Notes: generated by a model from the sequence alone, not told the origin. DNA of 64,000 nucleotides from Flaccisagitta enflata (GCA_965153355.1 OZ231127.1:4154001-4218000), one strand, 5' to 3'; counted from the first letter of the stretch, positions 36,631 through 47,603 are shown. Program-made: numbers and translations.

Positions 36631-36956
36631 CTGTATTGTTTCTATTTAGCGCCCGGGCGCTTTTTAAGATAGGAAAATTACATTGCTATTTCTACCTCCA
36701 ATTGGCGCCCCTTTTGATTGGAAACTAATTTGCATGTTTTACTGTGAGCGCTATTTGAAATATTGGAATTACAACCCAAAGTATACCTACATGATATTTT
36801 TCAACGGTTTCCCATGTAAGCACTGAAAAAAAACATTGAAAAAAACAAAACATTAAAGAAAAAAAAACCTTACTTTCTTGAGAAGAATTACCCCTTTTAT
36901 CTTCCAACACACCTTAATTCTTAGGAGCAGAATTAAGGGAGGGGGCGATAAATAGG
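36631..36956. mobile_element. Decayed CCGTATTTTCTC-type MITE
   Basis: CTGTATTGTTTCTATTTAGC then GCCCGGGCGC at the left, and GGGAGGGGGCGATAAATAGG at the right, correspond to the ends of 2702-3034. A family A element (36957) has landed in its right end. Counterpart in copy b from about 58733. Confidence 0.65.
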
Positions 36957-37138
36957 AACAAGGCCGGATACATGGTTACTCCAGTCGCGTGCGGGTGAGC
37001 ACAGACTGTGATTGAGGTAATAGAAATATTTGGGTAGGAGCAGTGAGGTATAAAACTGATAAAACATGGAAAAAATAAAATGTGATCAACTAACCAACCG
37101 ACCACCCGACCGACCAACAAAGTGGGATGTAGAGTCGG
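36957..37138 (+). mobile_element. Family A element with eroded hairpin
   Basis: AACAAGGCCGGATACATGGT, AGTCGCGTGCGGGTGAGCAC, ATTTGGGTAGGAGCAGTGAG and a GACC core. The expected terminal stem is reduced to GTAGAGTCGGTAG. The same truncation occurs in copy b (59184-59368), so it predates the duplication. Confidence 0.78.
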
Positions 37139-37314
37139 TAGTTAACATCCATGATTCAAGTGATTTTTCCCCCAAATGGCATAAGATAAGGAAGTTTTCT
37201 TAATGCAAAACCTTCAGAATCATGACTTACCTTAATTGGAGAGATATCCTTTTCCAAGTGTGAGAATTCCAAAAAACAAGTGGCTTAATTGATGTTGTGA
37301 TATGCGTGTATAAG

Positions 37315-37928
37315 ACAGCGTGCCCACGAAGCCAACATTTAGGGTATCAAAATAGGTCAAAATGGAAAACATACATGAGTGAAAATAGAAATATAAGTGA
37401 ATGAAAATGATCGAGATAATACATACATGATGTTTGAAAGGAAAATTTGCATCCATTTAGCAAGATTAGCAGATTTAGATTAAATCACTGAAAACAATTT
37501 ACTGAAAATTTCTACAAATTTCTTTTTTGTCACTAACAAGGGGTTGGTCGAAATTATAAGTTTGCATAGAAAATGAAGAAATGAAAAAACAAAGAACATA
37601 GTTCTCTCCCCAAATCATTTTTAGAGAGAACTATGTTTTTGAAAATGCAAAAATTTTCTGGGTGTGGCCTTCTTATAATTTCGACCTCAGAAAATAGAAA
37701 AAAATGTCAACAAAATTTCATTAAAGATCTTATTTTCTTGCTATTTTCCGTGAGAATTGTTTATCAAAAGGCGATTTAAAGCCTGACATATGAAACAGAT
37801 GTACATATCAAGTGTATCCAGTTACAACTTGAGAAATGAAAACATTTGTGGATGGATACTTAGCCCATAATTGATGCAAACGTGGGGTGAAGCACTTCCT
37901 TTTTCCTTGGCAGATTCGACGTCATAAG
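37315..37928. other. 614-bp insertion or deletion flanked by ATAAG
   Basis: Copy a has GTGTATAAG, 609 bp, then ATAAGCAGCAGG; copy b reads GTGTATAAGCAGCAGG (59534-59547). The extra sequence has an internal stem (GGTCGAAATTATAAG near 37546 with CTTATAATTTCGACC near 37670) but no terminal inverted repeats. It is either an insertion with a 5-bp duplication or a microhomology deletion in copy b. Confidence 0.8.
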
Positions 37929-38004
37929 CAGCAGGATACGAAGTAAAGGCGTTCTTCGATGGGATGTGTCTGTCTGTGCCCACGTGACTTAGCCATGCCT
38001 TTTA

Positions 38005-38170
38005 AGTATATATATGCATAGTAGGGCCTCCTCCTCTTCTCCTGTTTTGTTCTTTTGCGTTTTTGAAGCAAAAGAGCTAAATCTTCAAATATGGCGCTAG
38101 AAATGGCGGCTGTTAATGCCATTTCTGACTGGCTTCTTCTCAGCCAATATTCACTCTCTCTACAGAGATA
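38005..38170 (+). promoter_or_regulatory. Possible promoter-like block (weak)
   Basis: A TATATATATGCATA run at 38008-38021 is followed by a CT-rich stretch and AAATATGGCGCTAGAAATGG (about 38087). The frame from this ATG runs about 40 codons in copy a but has a stop after about 21 codons in copy b (59708-59771). The TATA-to-ATG spacing is reasonable, but no transcript evidence exists. Confidence 0.2.
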
Positions 38171-38384
38171 TAGGGGTAGGGTTATTTTTTTAAATTGCTG
38201 CTTCTAGCACACTCAAGATGCCCTCATCACCCTCATCATAAAAAGGGGAGAAGAAAAATGGGGATTTTGGTGTCCATTTGGGTAAAGGGGATAGTTGTAT
38301 GGTAACCCTTCACTCTTTCTGTCTCTTTCTCTCTTTATCTCTCTGCCTCAGCCTCTGTCTCTCTGTCTCTGTCTCTGTCTCTGT

Positions 38385-38385
38385 T

Positions 38386-38480
<95 letters not shown>
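38385..38480. repeat. (CT)n microsatellite
   Basis: About 90 bp of CT after CTGTCT variants; counterpart 59990-60045. Confidence 0.97.
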
Positions 38481-38482
<2 letters not shown>

Positions 38483-38588
38483 TTATTTTTTGTTTTCGAT
38501 TTTCTTCTAAATAGCGGATTTTCCCTACTCACATCTCTCACGCACACACTCGCATTACGCAGCCGTAGTTCGACAATTTTCATGAATG

Positions 38589-38677
<89 letters not shown>
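38589..38677. repeat. (CT)n microsatellite
   Basis: About 89 bp of CT; counterpart 60153-60222. Confidence 0.97.
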
Positions 38678-38681
<4 letters not shown>

Positions 38682-38864
38682 CAGTTAAGGGAAGGGAGCG
38701 AGAGATGGCACGGGAAGGACAAAATTAGAGAGACAATTGAAGAGAAAGTCAGTGATAGACGGAAAGAGTAACAGACAGAAAGGGTGACAGATAGTAAGAA
38801 AGTGAGAAAGAGATAGAGGAAGATAGAGAGACAGAAAGAGACAGAAAGAGACAGAAAGAGAAAC

Positions 38865-40074
38865 CAGTCGCCCAAGGGCAATATGTGGTCAGCGATACCC
38901 GTTGCCCTGCTTCGTATGTTGGTGATTGTAGGTGATGGGTAGAAGGGCAGCGGCCCCAAAGTGGACGATGTCCTGTAGAACACAGGGGGACTTTTGTTCG
39001 TTCATCCATCCGTCTGTCCGTCTGTGCTGGGATTATAGCCTGAAGGCTGGGATCTGGGCCTGGAAGCTGGGATTTGAGCCTGGAGGCTGGGATTTGAGCC
39101 TGGAGGCTGGGATTTGAGCCTGGAGGCTGGGATTAGAGCCACGAGGCTAGGATTTGAGCCTGGAGGCTGGGATTTGAGCCTGGAGGCTGGGATTTGAGCC
39201 TAAAGGCTGGGATTTGAGCCTAAAGGCTGGGATTTGAGCCTTGAGGGTAGGATTTGAGCCATGAGGGTAGGATTTGGGCCTTGAGGCCGGGATTTGAGCC
39301 TCAAGGCAGAGGGGGGGAGCACGGACGCACGGATGGACGGACAGACGGACGAACAAACAGGTCGCCCAAGGGCAATATGTGGTCAGCGATACCCGTTGCC
39401 CTGCTTTGAGTGATTGTGAATTGGAGGGAGGGGGAAGCAGGGCAGCGGCCCCGAAGGGGACGAAGTCCTGTAGAACACAGGGGGACTTTCGTTCGTCCTG
39501 CCTGAGAAAGGGGATGAGATGCTATAGAGGGCTGACCAAAGGCCTTCAAGAGCCTAAACTGAGGTCTAAGAAGGTTGATATAAGGCCTAAGAATGCCAAT
39601 TGGAAGCTTGAGAGGGCTGACTTGAGGCTTGGGAGAGCTGGATCAAAGCTTGAAATCTGATTTGAAGCCTGAGAGCAATAAATTGAGGCCTAGAATGCTG
39701 ATTTGAGGCCTGAGAGGCCTAATTTGAGGCCTGAGAGGCCAGGTTTGAGGCCTGAGAATTTGGATTTGTGGTCTGAGAGGCCTAATTTGAGGCTTGAGAG
39801 GCTAGATTTGAAGCCTGAGAGGTTGAATTTGAGGCCTGAGAGGCCAGATTTGAGGCCTGAGAGCTGAGATTTGAGGCCTGAGAGGCCAGATTTGAGGCCT
39901 GAGAGGCCAGATTTGAGGCCTGAGGGGCCTGAGGGGGGGACGGACACACGAACTAACGAACGGACGAACAAAAGTCCCCCTGTGTTCTACAGGACTTCGT
40001 CCCCTTCGGGGCCGCTGCCCAAAAAAAGTCCCCCTGTGTTCTACAGGACATCGTCCCCTTCGGGGCCGCTGGCC
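38865..40074 (-). mobile_element. Family E element with nested family E element
   Basis: The tail is left (CAGTCGCCCAAGGGCAATAT, GGTCAGCGATACCCGTTGCC), then GGGCAGCGGCCCCAAAGTGG. The core (about 39030-39300) has 20-bp units CTGGGATTTGAGCCTGGAGG. The right arm (40027-40074) is separated from the core by the nested copy 39360-40020. The counterpart without the nested copy is 60401-60896. Confidence 0.87.
39360..40020 (-). mobile_element. Nested family E element, absent from copy b
   Basis: 661 bp from GGTCGCCCAAGGGCAATATG to GGGGCCGCTGCCC with 21-bp core units (GGCCTGAGAGGCCAGATTTG A). The left flank is AACAAACA and the right flank AAAAAAAGTCCCC. Copy b reads GAACAAAAGTCCCC at 60842-60855, the empty site. 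Closest in sequence to the element at 399-1090. Confidence 0.88.
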
Positions 40075-40184
40075 AAAAGGAAGATAGACTGACAGAGAGA
40101 TAGGCAGACAGAGAGATAGATAGAAAGACAGGGAGATAGAGAGACATACAGAAAGAGTGACAGAGAGAAAAAGAAAGGGTAGAA

Positions 40185-40501
<317 letters not shown>

Positions 40502-40707
40502 TTCTTGCCCTGCGTGTAAAATTTCATTCATGTTTCTTCCCTTTGACTCTGTTTCCATTCCATTCATGGTGAAAATATCGCTGCGTGGAATTTTCAGAGG
40601 CCAAGGAGGAGGAGGAGGAGGAGGAGGAGGAAGAAGAAGAAAAGGAAGAAGAAGGAATGAGAATAAGAAGTAGCAGAGGACCAAAGTTTCATTCATAAAA
40701 AGAAAAA

Positions 40708-41053
<346 letters not shown>

Positions 41054-41287
41054 GTGAGAATCATCAATTTTGAAACATAACTTTTGGTGTCGTGGAGAAG
41101 TGAAACAAGGTCATGCTCGCCAACTCGCCAACAGGCCAACTGGGAGGGTTTCCTTTGGCAGGGTTCCCTGAATTCCTTCAAGCAGGATTTCCTTTTTTGA
41201 CACATCTTCAAAAGGTCCTTCCCTTTTGTTCATTACAAATCCCGTTTTCTTTTCCGTAAGACTGAGGATGCAGATTTCAATACTTAG

Positions 41288-41360
41288 AAGTCGCGTGCAT
41301 GCGAATCTATCGAACCAGCATCGTCGGTTGGTCTGTCGCGGTCTGTCAGTCATTAGCAGT
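41288..41360 (-). mobile_element. Family A hairpin-end fragment
   Basis: AAGTCGCGTGCATGCGAATC with CTATCGAACC and CGGTTGGTCTGTC units; the distal half is replaced by family E sequence at 41371. Counterpart 61899-61972. Confidence 0.65.
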
Positions 41361-41370
41361 TTGCTTTTTC

Positions 41371-41770
41371 AGGCAGCGGCTCTGGAGGGGCCGGTAACCT
41401 ATGCTTTCACATATGTGTAAATTCCTCCTCCTTTTGCCTCCGTCTTCTTCTTCTCCCTCTACATCCCATCCTCCCGATTCAAATCCCAGCCTCAAGGCCT
41501 CAAGGCCCAGATCCTAGCTCCAAAGCCCAAATTCTCGGCCCCAAGGCCCGAATCCCAGTCTCCAAGCCTAAATACCAGCTTCAAAACCCTGAGGCCCAAA
41601 TCCCAGCTTTTAGACCCAAGTCTAAGCCTCAAAGGTTCAAAACCCAGCCTCAAGACCCAATTCTCAGTCTCAGCGCCCAAAACCCACTCAGGGCCCAAAT
41701 CTTGGCCTCGTGGTCCATATTTACCCCTTTGGCCAAAGAATACTCCATGATTCCCCATGCGCCTAAGCAA
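41371..41770 (+). mobile_element. Family E2 element, right end lost
   Basis: AGGCAGCGGCTCTGGAGGGG, CCGGTAACCTATGCTTTCAC, CTCCT tract, then about 260 bp of CCTCAAGGCCCAAATCCCAG-type units. No mirrored arm or tail is present. Confidence 0.72.
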
Positions 41771-41857
41771 AGGTCATTGGCCGTAATGGGGAAGGAAATC
41801 AAAGGGCGGAAAAGATAGGATAGTAAATCAAAGAAGATTATATACTTTTGACAGTAT

Positions 41858-41968
41858 AGATCGGTGCACACGACTCAAAAATCCGCTTTGTCGATCTCTC
41901 CGTCTATCTATGCGTTCGTCAGTTGGTCCGTCGGTTGGTCTATCGGTCTGCCTGAAACACTGCTTTTT
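41858..41968 (-). mobile_element. Family A proximal part, cut by a family E insertion
   Basis: CGGTGCACACGACTCAAAAA, TCCGCTTTGTCGATC, GTCCGTCGGTTGGTC and CTGAAACACTGCTTTTT. The uninterrupted element is in copy b at 62385-62587. Confidence 0.72.
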
Positions 41969-42192
41969 GGGCAGCGGTCCCGAAGAGGACAAAGTCCTGT
42001 AGAACACAGGGGGACTTTTGTTCATCGGTCCATCTGTCCGTCCGTTCGTCCGTTCCCCCAGGCCCTCTTAGGCCTGAAATCTGCCCTCTCAGGCCTGAAA
42101 TCTACCCTCTCAGGCTTGGAATCTGCCCTTTCTGTCCTTGAATCTGCCTTCTCAGGCCTGAAACCTGTCCTCTCAGATTCAAGGCCTAAGAG
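41969..42192 (+). mobile_element. Family E element, 5' part only
   Basis: GGGCAGCGGTCCCGAAGAGG, ACAAAGTCCTGTAGAACACA, a CCGT tract, and about six 21-bp units GGCCTGAAATCTGCCCTCTC A. It then runs straight into the 55-bp array. It sits in the TTTT of a family A element that is uninterrupted in copy b. Confidence 0.78.
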
Positions 42193-42199
42193 GGCAGAT

Positions 42200-42626
42200 T
42201 TCATGTGTTATAGAATCAAGCATTTCCTCTTTAAATTGATAACAGTAATTGTAGAACATGTCTTATAGAATCAAGCATTTCCTCTCCAAATTGGTAACAG
42301 TAATTGTAGAACGGGTGTTATAGAATCAAGCATATCCTCTCCAAATTGGTAACAGTAATTGTAGAACGGGTGTTATAGAATCAAGCATATCCTCTCCAAA
42401 TTGGTAACAGTAATTGTAGAACATGTCTTATAGAATCAAGCATTTCCTCTCCAAATTGGTAACAGTAATTGTAGAACATGTCTTATAGAATCAAGCATTT
42501 CCTCTCCAAATTGGTAACAGTAATTGTAGAACGGGTGTTATAGAATCAAGCATATCCTCTCCAAATTGGTAACAGTAATTGTAGAACGGGTGTTATAGAA
42601 TCAAGCATTTCCTCTCCAAATTGGTA
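42200..42626. repeat. 55-bp tandem array
   Basis: About eight units of TGTTATAGAATCAAGCATTT plus CCTCTCCAAATTGGTAACAG plus TAATTGTAGAACAGG; the unit TGTTATAG starts at 42316 and 42371, exactly 55 bp apart. The units are highly uniform. The same array, more diverged, ends the window. Confidence 0.93.
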
Positions 42627-42883
42627 GCTGAAAAACAATTTCCGGTTGTTTAAAAAAAAGAAAAAAAAAAGATTCTTGTGCCAGAGCAAAAGTTGAAAAA
42701 GCAAAAATAAAGAGAAGAAAAACCAAAAAAAAAAAAAAAAAAAAAAAAAAGAAAAATAAAGAAAAAGAATAAGAAAAATGAAAAAGTTAGTGGATATATA
42801 TATAAAAAAAAGGAAATCAGTATTCTTGATTCTCGTTTTCTCATTTTCATTTTCTTAGGTTCCTTCTAGACTAGACTAGACTG

Positions 42884-43262
42884 AACAAGGCCGGATACAC
42901 AACTACCCCAGCCGCGTGTGGGTGGACAGGGGTAGTTATAGAAAAAGTCACTAGGTCTAGGGCATTTGGGCAGGCGCAGTGTGCTGAAAAAGCAAAACAA
43001 GGCCGGATACACGGCAATCCAGTCGCGGAGGTTGGGCAGGAGCACTAATGCAAAAAGCGCTTGGAATTCAAAAATGTGACGGACCGACAAACCTACCAAC
43101 GGACCGACACGTTAAGGTGAAGAGTCGCGTGTCCGCGACTAAAAACGCCGAAAAAGTAAAATGGGGACCGACCAACCGACCAACCTACCTGCCGACTGAC
43201 CGACCAACGGACGGACAGACGGACAAGGCGGGGTGTAGAGTCACGTAGCACGCAACTTAAAA
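42884..43262 (+). mobile_element. Family A element with nested family A element
   Basis: The outer copy starts AACAAGGCCGGATACACAAC and holds GCGTGTGGGTGGACAGGGGT. It breaks after GCTGAAAAAGC, resumes at 43143 with CGCCGAAAAAGTAAAATGGG, and continues through a GACC core to AGAGTCACGTAGCACGCAAC. Confidence 0.85.
42996..43142 (+). mobile_element. Nested family A element
   Basis: AACAAGGCCGGATACACGGC, AATCCAGTCGCGGAGGTTGG, GCTTGGAATTCAAAAATGTG, core, and AGAGTCGCGTGTCCGCGACT then AAAAA. The subtype matches 46855-47014, 48969-49105 and 58769-58914. Confidence 0.87.
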
Positions 43263-43629
43263 AAAAACGAATATATGTACGTTTACACTGACTACAGCTC
43301 GTCGCAGTTTACTTTCCCACTGTACTTTTACTGTGGCGTGTGCAGCAATTCATCTCACAATTATTCATTAGGAAACACAATCTGAAGAAAACTTGGAAAA
43401 ATATGGACATTTATATGGTGTAAGCTGTAAGCTGTAAGCTGTAATTTCCTAACAGCTCTGACCGTGTTCTACTTTTCCGCTCTTGATCTGGCCATCAGTT
43501 CACTGTCTGTCTTGTTCTTGTAGATCTTGATCTGCCCATTTAGCTGAGAAAGACAGACTCTATGAGAGACACGCAAAGAAAACAGATACGCCGTTGAGTG
43601 AGACATAGATAGTGTGACACAAAAGAAAA

Positions 43630-43770
43630 CGAAAGACAGATGCAGAAAGAGATACAATAAGACAGATGCAGAAAGAGATACAATAAGACAAATGCAGAAA
43701 GAGATACAATAAGACAGATGCAGAAACAGATACAATAAGACAGATGCAGAGAGAGATACAATAAGACAGA
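43630..43770. repeat. 26-bp minisatellite
   Basis: Five units of ACAGATGCAGAAAGAGATAC AATAAG (26 bp). One and a half units recur at 45420-45462. Confidence 0.88.
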
Positions 43771-44067
43771 TGGACAGAATGTGAGTCGATTTCTTTTGGG
43801 GGGAGGGGGTAAGGGGAAGGGGGAGGAGCTGTTAAAAGGGGGCTCTGGCAGGAGTGACGGCGGTGATTAGAAGGGAGACTGGAGGGGGGAGGGGGAGGAG
43901 CTGTTAAAAGGGGGCTCTGGCAGGAGTGGCGGCAGTGGTTAGAAGGGAGACTGGAGGGGGGAGGGGGGAGGGGGGAGGAGCTGTTAAAACGGGGCTCTGG
44001 CAGGAGTGGCGGCAGTGGTTAGAAGGGAGACTCACTCCGTTACCAAGGGATAGGTCAATGCCTGCAC

Positions 44068-44155
44068 AGTAACAACAACAACGACGACGACGACAACGAC
44101 GACGACGACGACAACAACGACGACGACGACGATGATGACGACGACGACGACGATT
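44068..44155. repeat. (GAC)n microsatellite
   Basis: GAC/AAC triplets, highly CpG-dense. Counterpart 45685-45741. Confidence 0.95.
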
Positions 44156-44271
44156 AAAATCGTCACCCAGCTCTCTGTGGTCATCATCGCCGTCGTGTTT
44201 CGATGGTATCATTTAATGATGAATGTGGTTTTTGACATTTTGGAGATGAGTTGACCGCAAACGAAGAATGA

Positions 44272-44546
44272 GCGTGTTTCCAGTGACGTCCAAAAACGCG
44301 GTTGTTTTCATTGAACGCGTTTTCAGCATGAACACATATCCAAAAAATTCAACCGTGCCACGAGGGAGTGAGCGAATTGAGTAAGCGAGCCCGTGAATTG
44401 AGCGAGCGAGCAAAGCGAGCAAAACGAGCGAAGCCAAGCGGTGTGTTGCGGAGCAAGTGAGTGGAGTGAACGGCGCAAGCAAATTAACATAGTGAGTGAC
44501 AAGTGGTCCGTTCAAAACGCGATTGTCTGTAAGTAGAAACGCACCC
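44272..44546 (+). mobile_element. Family D MITE with AATGA flanks
   Basis: GCGTGTTTCCAGTGACGTCC to GTAAGTAGAAACGCACCC. It is flanked by AATGA at 44267-44271 and 44547-44551, a possible 5-bp target duplication. The interior has GAGCGA motifs as in 8117-8409. Confidence 0.8.
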
Positions 44547-44579
44547 AATGACGAACAACAAATGACAAATGACAAATGA

Positions 44580-44601
44580 CGATGACAAAGACGACGATGA
44601 C

Positions 44602-44640
<39 letters not shown>

Positions 44641-44702
44641 ATAATGATGATGATGATGATATAGATGATATAATGATGATGATGATGATATAATGATGAT
44701 AA
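44580..44702. repeat. (GAT)n microsatellite
   Basis: GAT triplets with ATAATGATGAT interruptions. Confidence 0.95.
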
Positions 44703-44744
44703 GGATCCATTTTCGGTGATTTTGACTGTTTCTTGATATTTCAA

Positions 44745-44816
44745 ACTCGAGCGTTACCGAACAACCGACGGACCAACAGACAGAGCCTCTCATAGAGGTG
44801 CTATGGCGCACCTAAA
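44745..44816 (+). mobile_element. AGGTGC-stem relative, hairpin-end fragment
   Basis: GAACAACCGACGGACCAACA, then CCTCTCATAGAGGTGCTATG and GCGCACCTAAAAA. On the other strand AGGTGC and GCACCT pair perfectly around GCCATA. Confidence 0.7.
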
Positions 44817-44928
44817 AAGATAAATTCGGAGACAACAAAAATATACAAGCGCAAACCACGAACTGTTTACTTGCGTTTTACGCGCAATTTCCATGATGCT
44901 GTTTTGCTTAGCACTTTTTAGTCGCGTG

Positions 44929-45051
44929 CACGCGACTCTATGACCCACTCTGTCCGTCTGTCCGTCCGTCTGTTGGTCGGTCGGTAATACTTAGCTTTTT
45001 TTCGCTCCTGCCCACCCGCACGCGACTTCGGCTCGTGTATACGGCCTTGTT
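44929..45051 (-). mobile_element. Short family A element
   Basis: TAGTCGCGTGCACGCGACTC, CTATGACCCACTCTGTCC, a GTCC/GGTC core, GCTCCTGCCCACCCGCACGC, and end ATACGGCCTTGTT. At about 123 bp this is close to the minimum for the family. Confidence 0.86.
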
Positions 45052-45414
45052 AAGAGATGCTTCGTCTTCTTATTTTTATCGCGTTGCCTCGGATGAAATC
45101 GGAAATAAAGTAAAACCAGATTTAGAATCAGCAAGGTCAAAACTATATGTCCCTGTGAGTACAGAGGCGTACAGGCCTTTTTACAGGCGCAAAAGTATCT
45201 TATTTCACAGTAAGTCTCATTTCTCTAAACCTCACTTATTTTTACTCGCTGAAAAATGACATTCTGACTCTATGGGCCCTTTCTACATCATACTAGACAA
45301 GCAACATGATTAATTATTCATTTTTTTATCATATTTTCATAGTCTGTTCGCTCGTTTAAAAAATCAGTCAACTTTTTTTCCAACCTGATCACTCCACAAT
45401 CTGCCGTGCAAATG

Positions 45415-45700
45415 TTCCTACAATAAGACAGATGCAGAGAGAGATACAATAAGACAGATGGACAGAATGTGAGTCGTTTTCTTTTGGGGGGAGGGGGTAA
45501 GGGGAAGGGGGAGGAGCTGTTAAAAGGGGGCTCTGGCAGGAGTGACGGCGGTGATTAGAAGGGAGACTGGAGGGGGGAGGGGGGAGGAGCTGTTAAAACG
45601 GGGCTCTGGCAGGAATGGCGGCAATGGTTAGAAGGGAGACTCACTCCGTTACCAAGGGATAGGTCAATGCCTGCACAGTAACAACAACGACGACGACGAC

Positions 45701-45742
<42 letters not shown>

Positions 45743-46170
45743 AAAAATCGTCACCCAGCTCTCTGTGGTCATCATCGCCGTCGTGTTTCGATGGTATCAT
45801 TTAATGATGAATGTGGTTTTTGACATTTTGAGTAGTTAAGAGATACGATGAGTTGAGTTAAGAGATGAGTTGAGTAGTTAAGAGATGAGTTGACCGCAAA
45901 CGAAGAATGAGCGTGTTTCCAATGACGACCAAAAACGCGGTTGTTCCCATTGAACGCGTTTTCAGCATGAACACATATGCAAGAAGTTCAACTGTCCCAC
46001 GATGGATTGAGCGAATTGAGCGAGTGAGCAAAGCGAGTGAAGTGTTGCGGTGCAAGTGAGTGGCGTGAAAGGTGCAAGCGAATGAGCGTAGTGAGCGACG
46101 AGTGGTCCGTTCAAAACGCGATTGTCTGTAAGTAGAAACGCATCCAATGACGAACGACAAATGACAAATG
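45415..46170 (+). repeat. Segmental duplication 3, copy b
   Basis: Direct repeat of 43740-44560; see there. It includes an extra AGTTGAGTTAAGAGATGAGT duplication near 45835-45890 and family D MITE 45911-46145. Confidence 0.9.
45911..46145 (+). mobile_element. Family D MITE, duplicate
   Basis: GCGTGTTTCCAATGACGACC to AAGTAGAAACGCATCC with AATGA at 45906-45910 and 46146-46150. Copied with duplication 3 rather than inserted independently. Confidence 0.8.
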
Positions 46171-46382
46171 ACAAATGACGATAGTCGATGATTGTGCGGA
46201 GAGAGAGAGAGAGAGAGACGCAGTCACAATTTTTGACTCCGCCTCAAATTCTGCCATCACTTTTCCAAAAATATCCTCCCCCTCCTCCTCCTCCTTCTCC
46301 TCCTCCTCCTCCTCATACGACAACCTCCCCCCCCCATTCCCCCTCACCACTCTCTCGCCTACACAAACACAAGGACTCGGTA

Positions 46383-46383
<1 letters not shown>

Positions 46384-46453
<70 letters not shown>

Positions 46454-46492
46454 CACACACACACACACACACATACACACACACACACACAG
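46384..46492. repeat. (GA)n, (GACA)n and (CA)n compound microsatellite
   Basis: GA at 46386-46425, ACAG at 46427-46451, CA at 46451-46490. A GA tract of 20 bp lies at 46199-46218. Confidence 0.96.
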
Positions 46493-46854
46493 AGCTAACA
46501 CATATACAGCTAACGCATGTAAACAAACCAAAACAAACTCACTTCCATCACAATCCAATTGATTCAGTCTTACATCATTTAGGCTGTCTCAATTTTTTCC
46601 CATTCCAATCCAAATAGTTAAGTCGGATCTGTCAATTTGCAAAATGTTTGTTTTTTCAAAAGACATTCAACATCAGAGAGAAGTGGGAATTAAAGTTCAA
46701 GATTTTCTTTAATTGAATTTAGCTGCTAGTCTTTCAAAATCCATATTAAGCCCTAAATTTTGTCATAAAGATAAAGAAGTATTTAATCACTGCAAATTTA
46801 GATTTGATGCTGGTTCCTGCTGCAACTGGGACAAACATAGGAAAAGCAAATAAA

Positions 46855-47014
46855 AACAAGGCCGGATACACGCAATACAGTCGTGGACAGTTGGGCAGGA
46901 GTAGTAATGCAAAAAAACGCTCGGAATTCAAAAATGTGACAGACCGATGGACCAACAAACCGACCGACCTACCGATCGACACGGCAAGGTGTAGAGTCGC
47001 GTGTCTGCGACTAA
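46855..47014 (+). mobile_element. Family A element, AGTCGCGNACA subtype
   Basis: AACAAGGCCGGATACACGCA, AGTCGTGGACAGTTGGGCAG, GCTCGGAATTCAAAAATGTG, a GACC core, and AGAGTCGCGTGTCTGCGACT. The stem has one G-T wobble or mismatch. Confidence 0.85.
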
Positions 47015-47214
47015 AAAACATTGCTCCATTTAGTTCATTGGATGCATGTAAAACAAAACCGGATAAAGACACTTTAGATATAAATATTTTTGAAAAACTT
47101 AATTTGAGCTATAATAAAGATATTGATAATCAAAACAGAAATGCTTTTGCGTTTTGACACACCTGATTGGTTCACTGGTTCAGTCCTGCTGGTTTCCGTT
47201 TAAAACTCAAGTTT

Positions 47215-47447
47215 GGGCGTGTTTTCAGTGACAAACAACAAATGTGATCATTCCCGTAAACCGCGTTTACAACGTGAACACATAAATTCAAAAATTTTAC
47301 CCAGGCGTGAGTGAAGTGATGAACAGAGCATAGGGAAGTGAAAATATGCAAAGCGAGTAGGTGGTGGGAGCGGTGGGAGCGAACCAATGTAGTGAGCGAC
47401 CGAAAGACCAGTTTGCAAACTCGATTGTCACATTTAGAAACAGGTCC
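47215..47447 (+). mobile_element. Family D MITE, diverged
   Basis: GGGCGTGTTTTCAGTGACAA at the left and CACATTTAGAAACAGGTCC at the right. The internal CGTTTACAACGTGAACACAT and GTAGTGAGCGACCG match the family. Confidence 0.7.
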
Positions 47448-47603
47448 TTTTTGTGCTTCTTCTGTTTCCGGACCAAATTTGCCTAAGTAATAACCACTTA
47501 TTAAGCCGACTTAGGAAAAAAAGTAAATTCTTTTTTTTTTTTACACAGAATTCCACAAGTCAACCTTCTACACTCGCTCTGTTCATCTGTACGCTTTTGT
47601 TTT

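Larger units (their letters stand above)
43740..44560 (+). repeat. Segmental duplication 3, copy a
   Basis: ATGCAGAGAGAGATACAATA, a GGGGAGGGGG-rich block of about 70-bp units (GAGCTGTTAAAAGGGGGCTC TGGCAGGAGTG), a (GAC)n tract, ATCGCCGTCGTGTTTCGATG, and a family D MITE. Repeated directly at 45415-46170. Copy a has three of the G-rich units, copy b two. Confidence 0.9.

Noticed and set aside
42200-42626. CRISPR-like array (regular 55-bp units)
   Set aside because: There are no unique spacers between conserved repeats; the whole 55-bp unit is repeated, and the context is eukaryotic.
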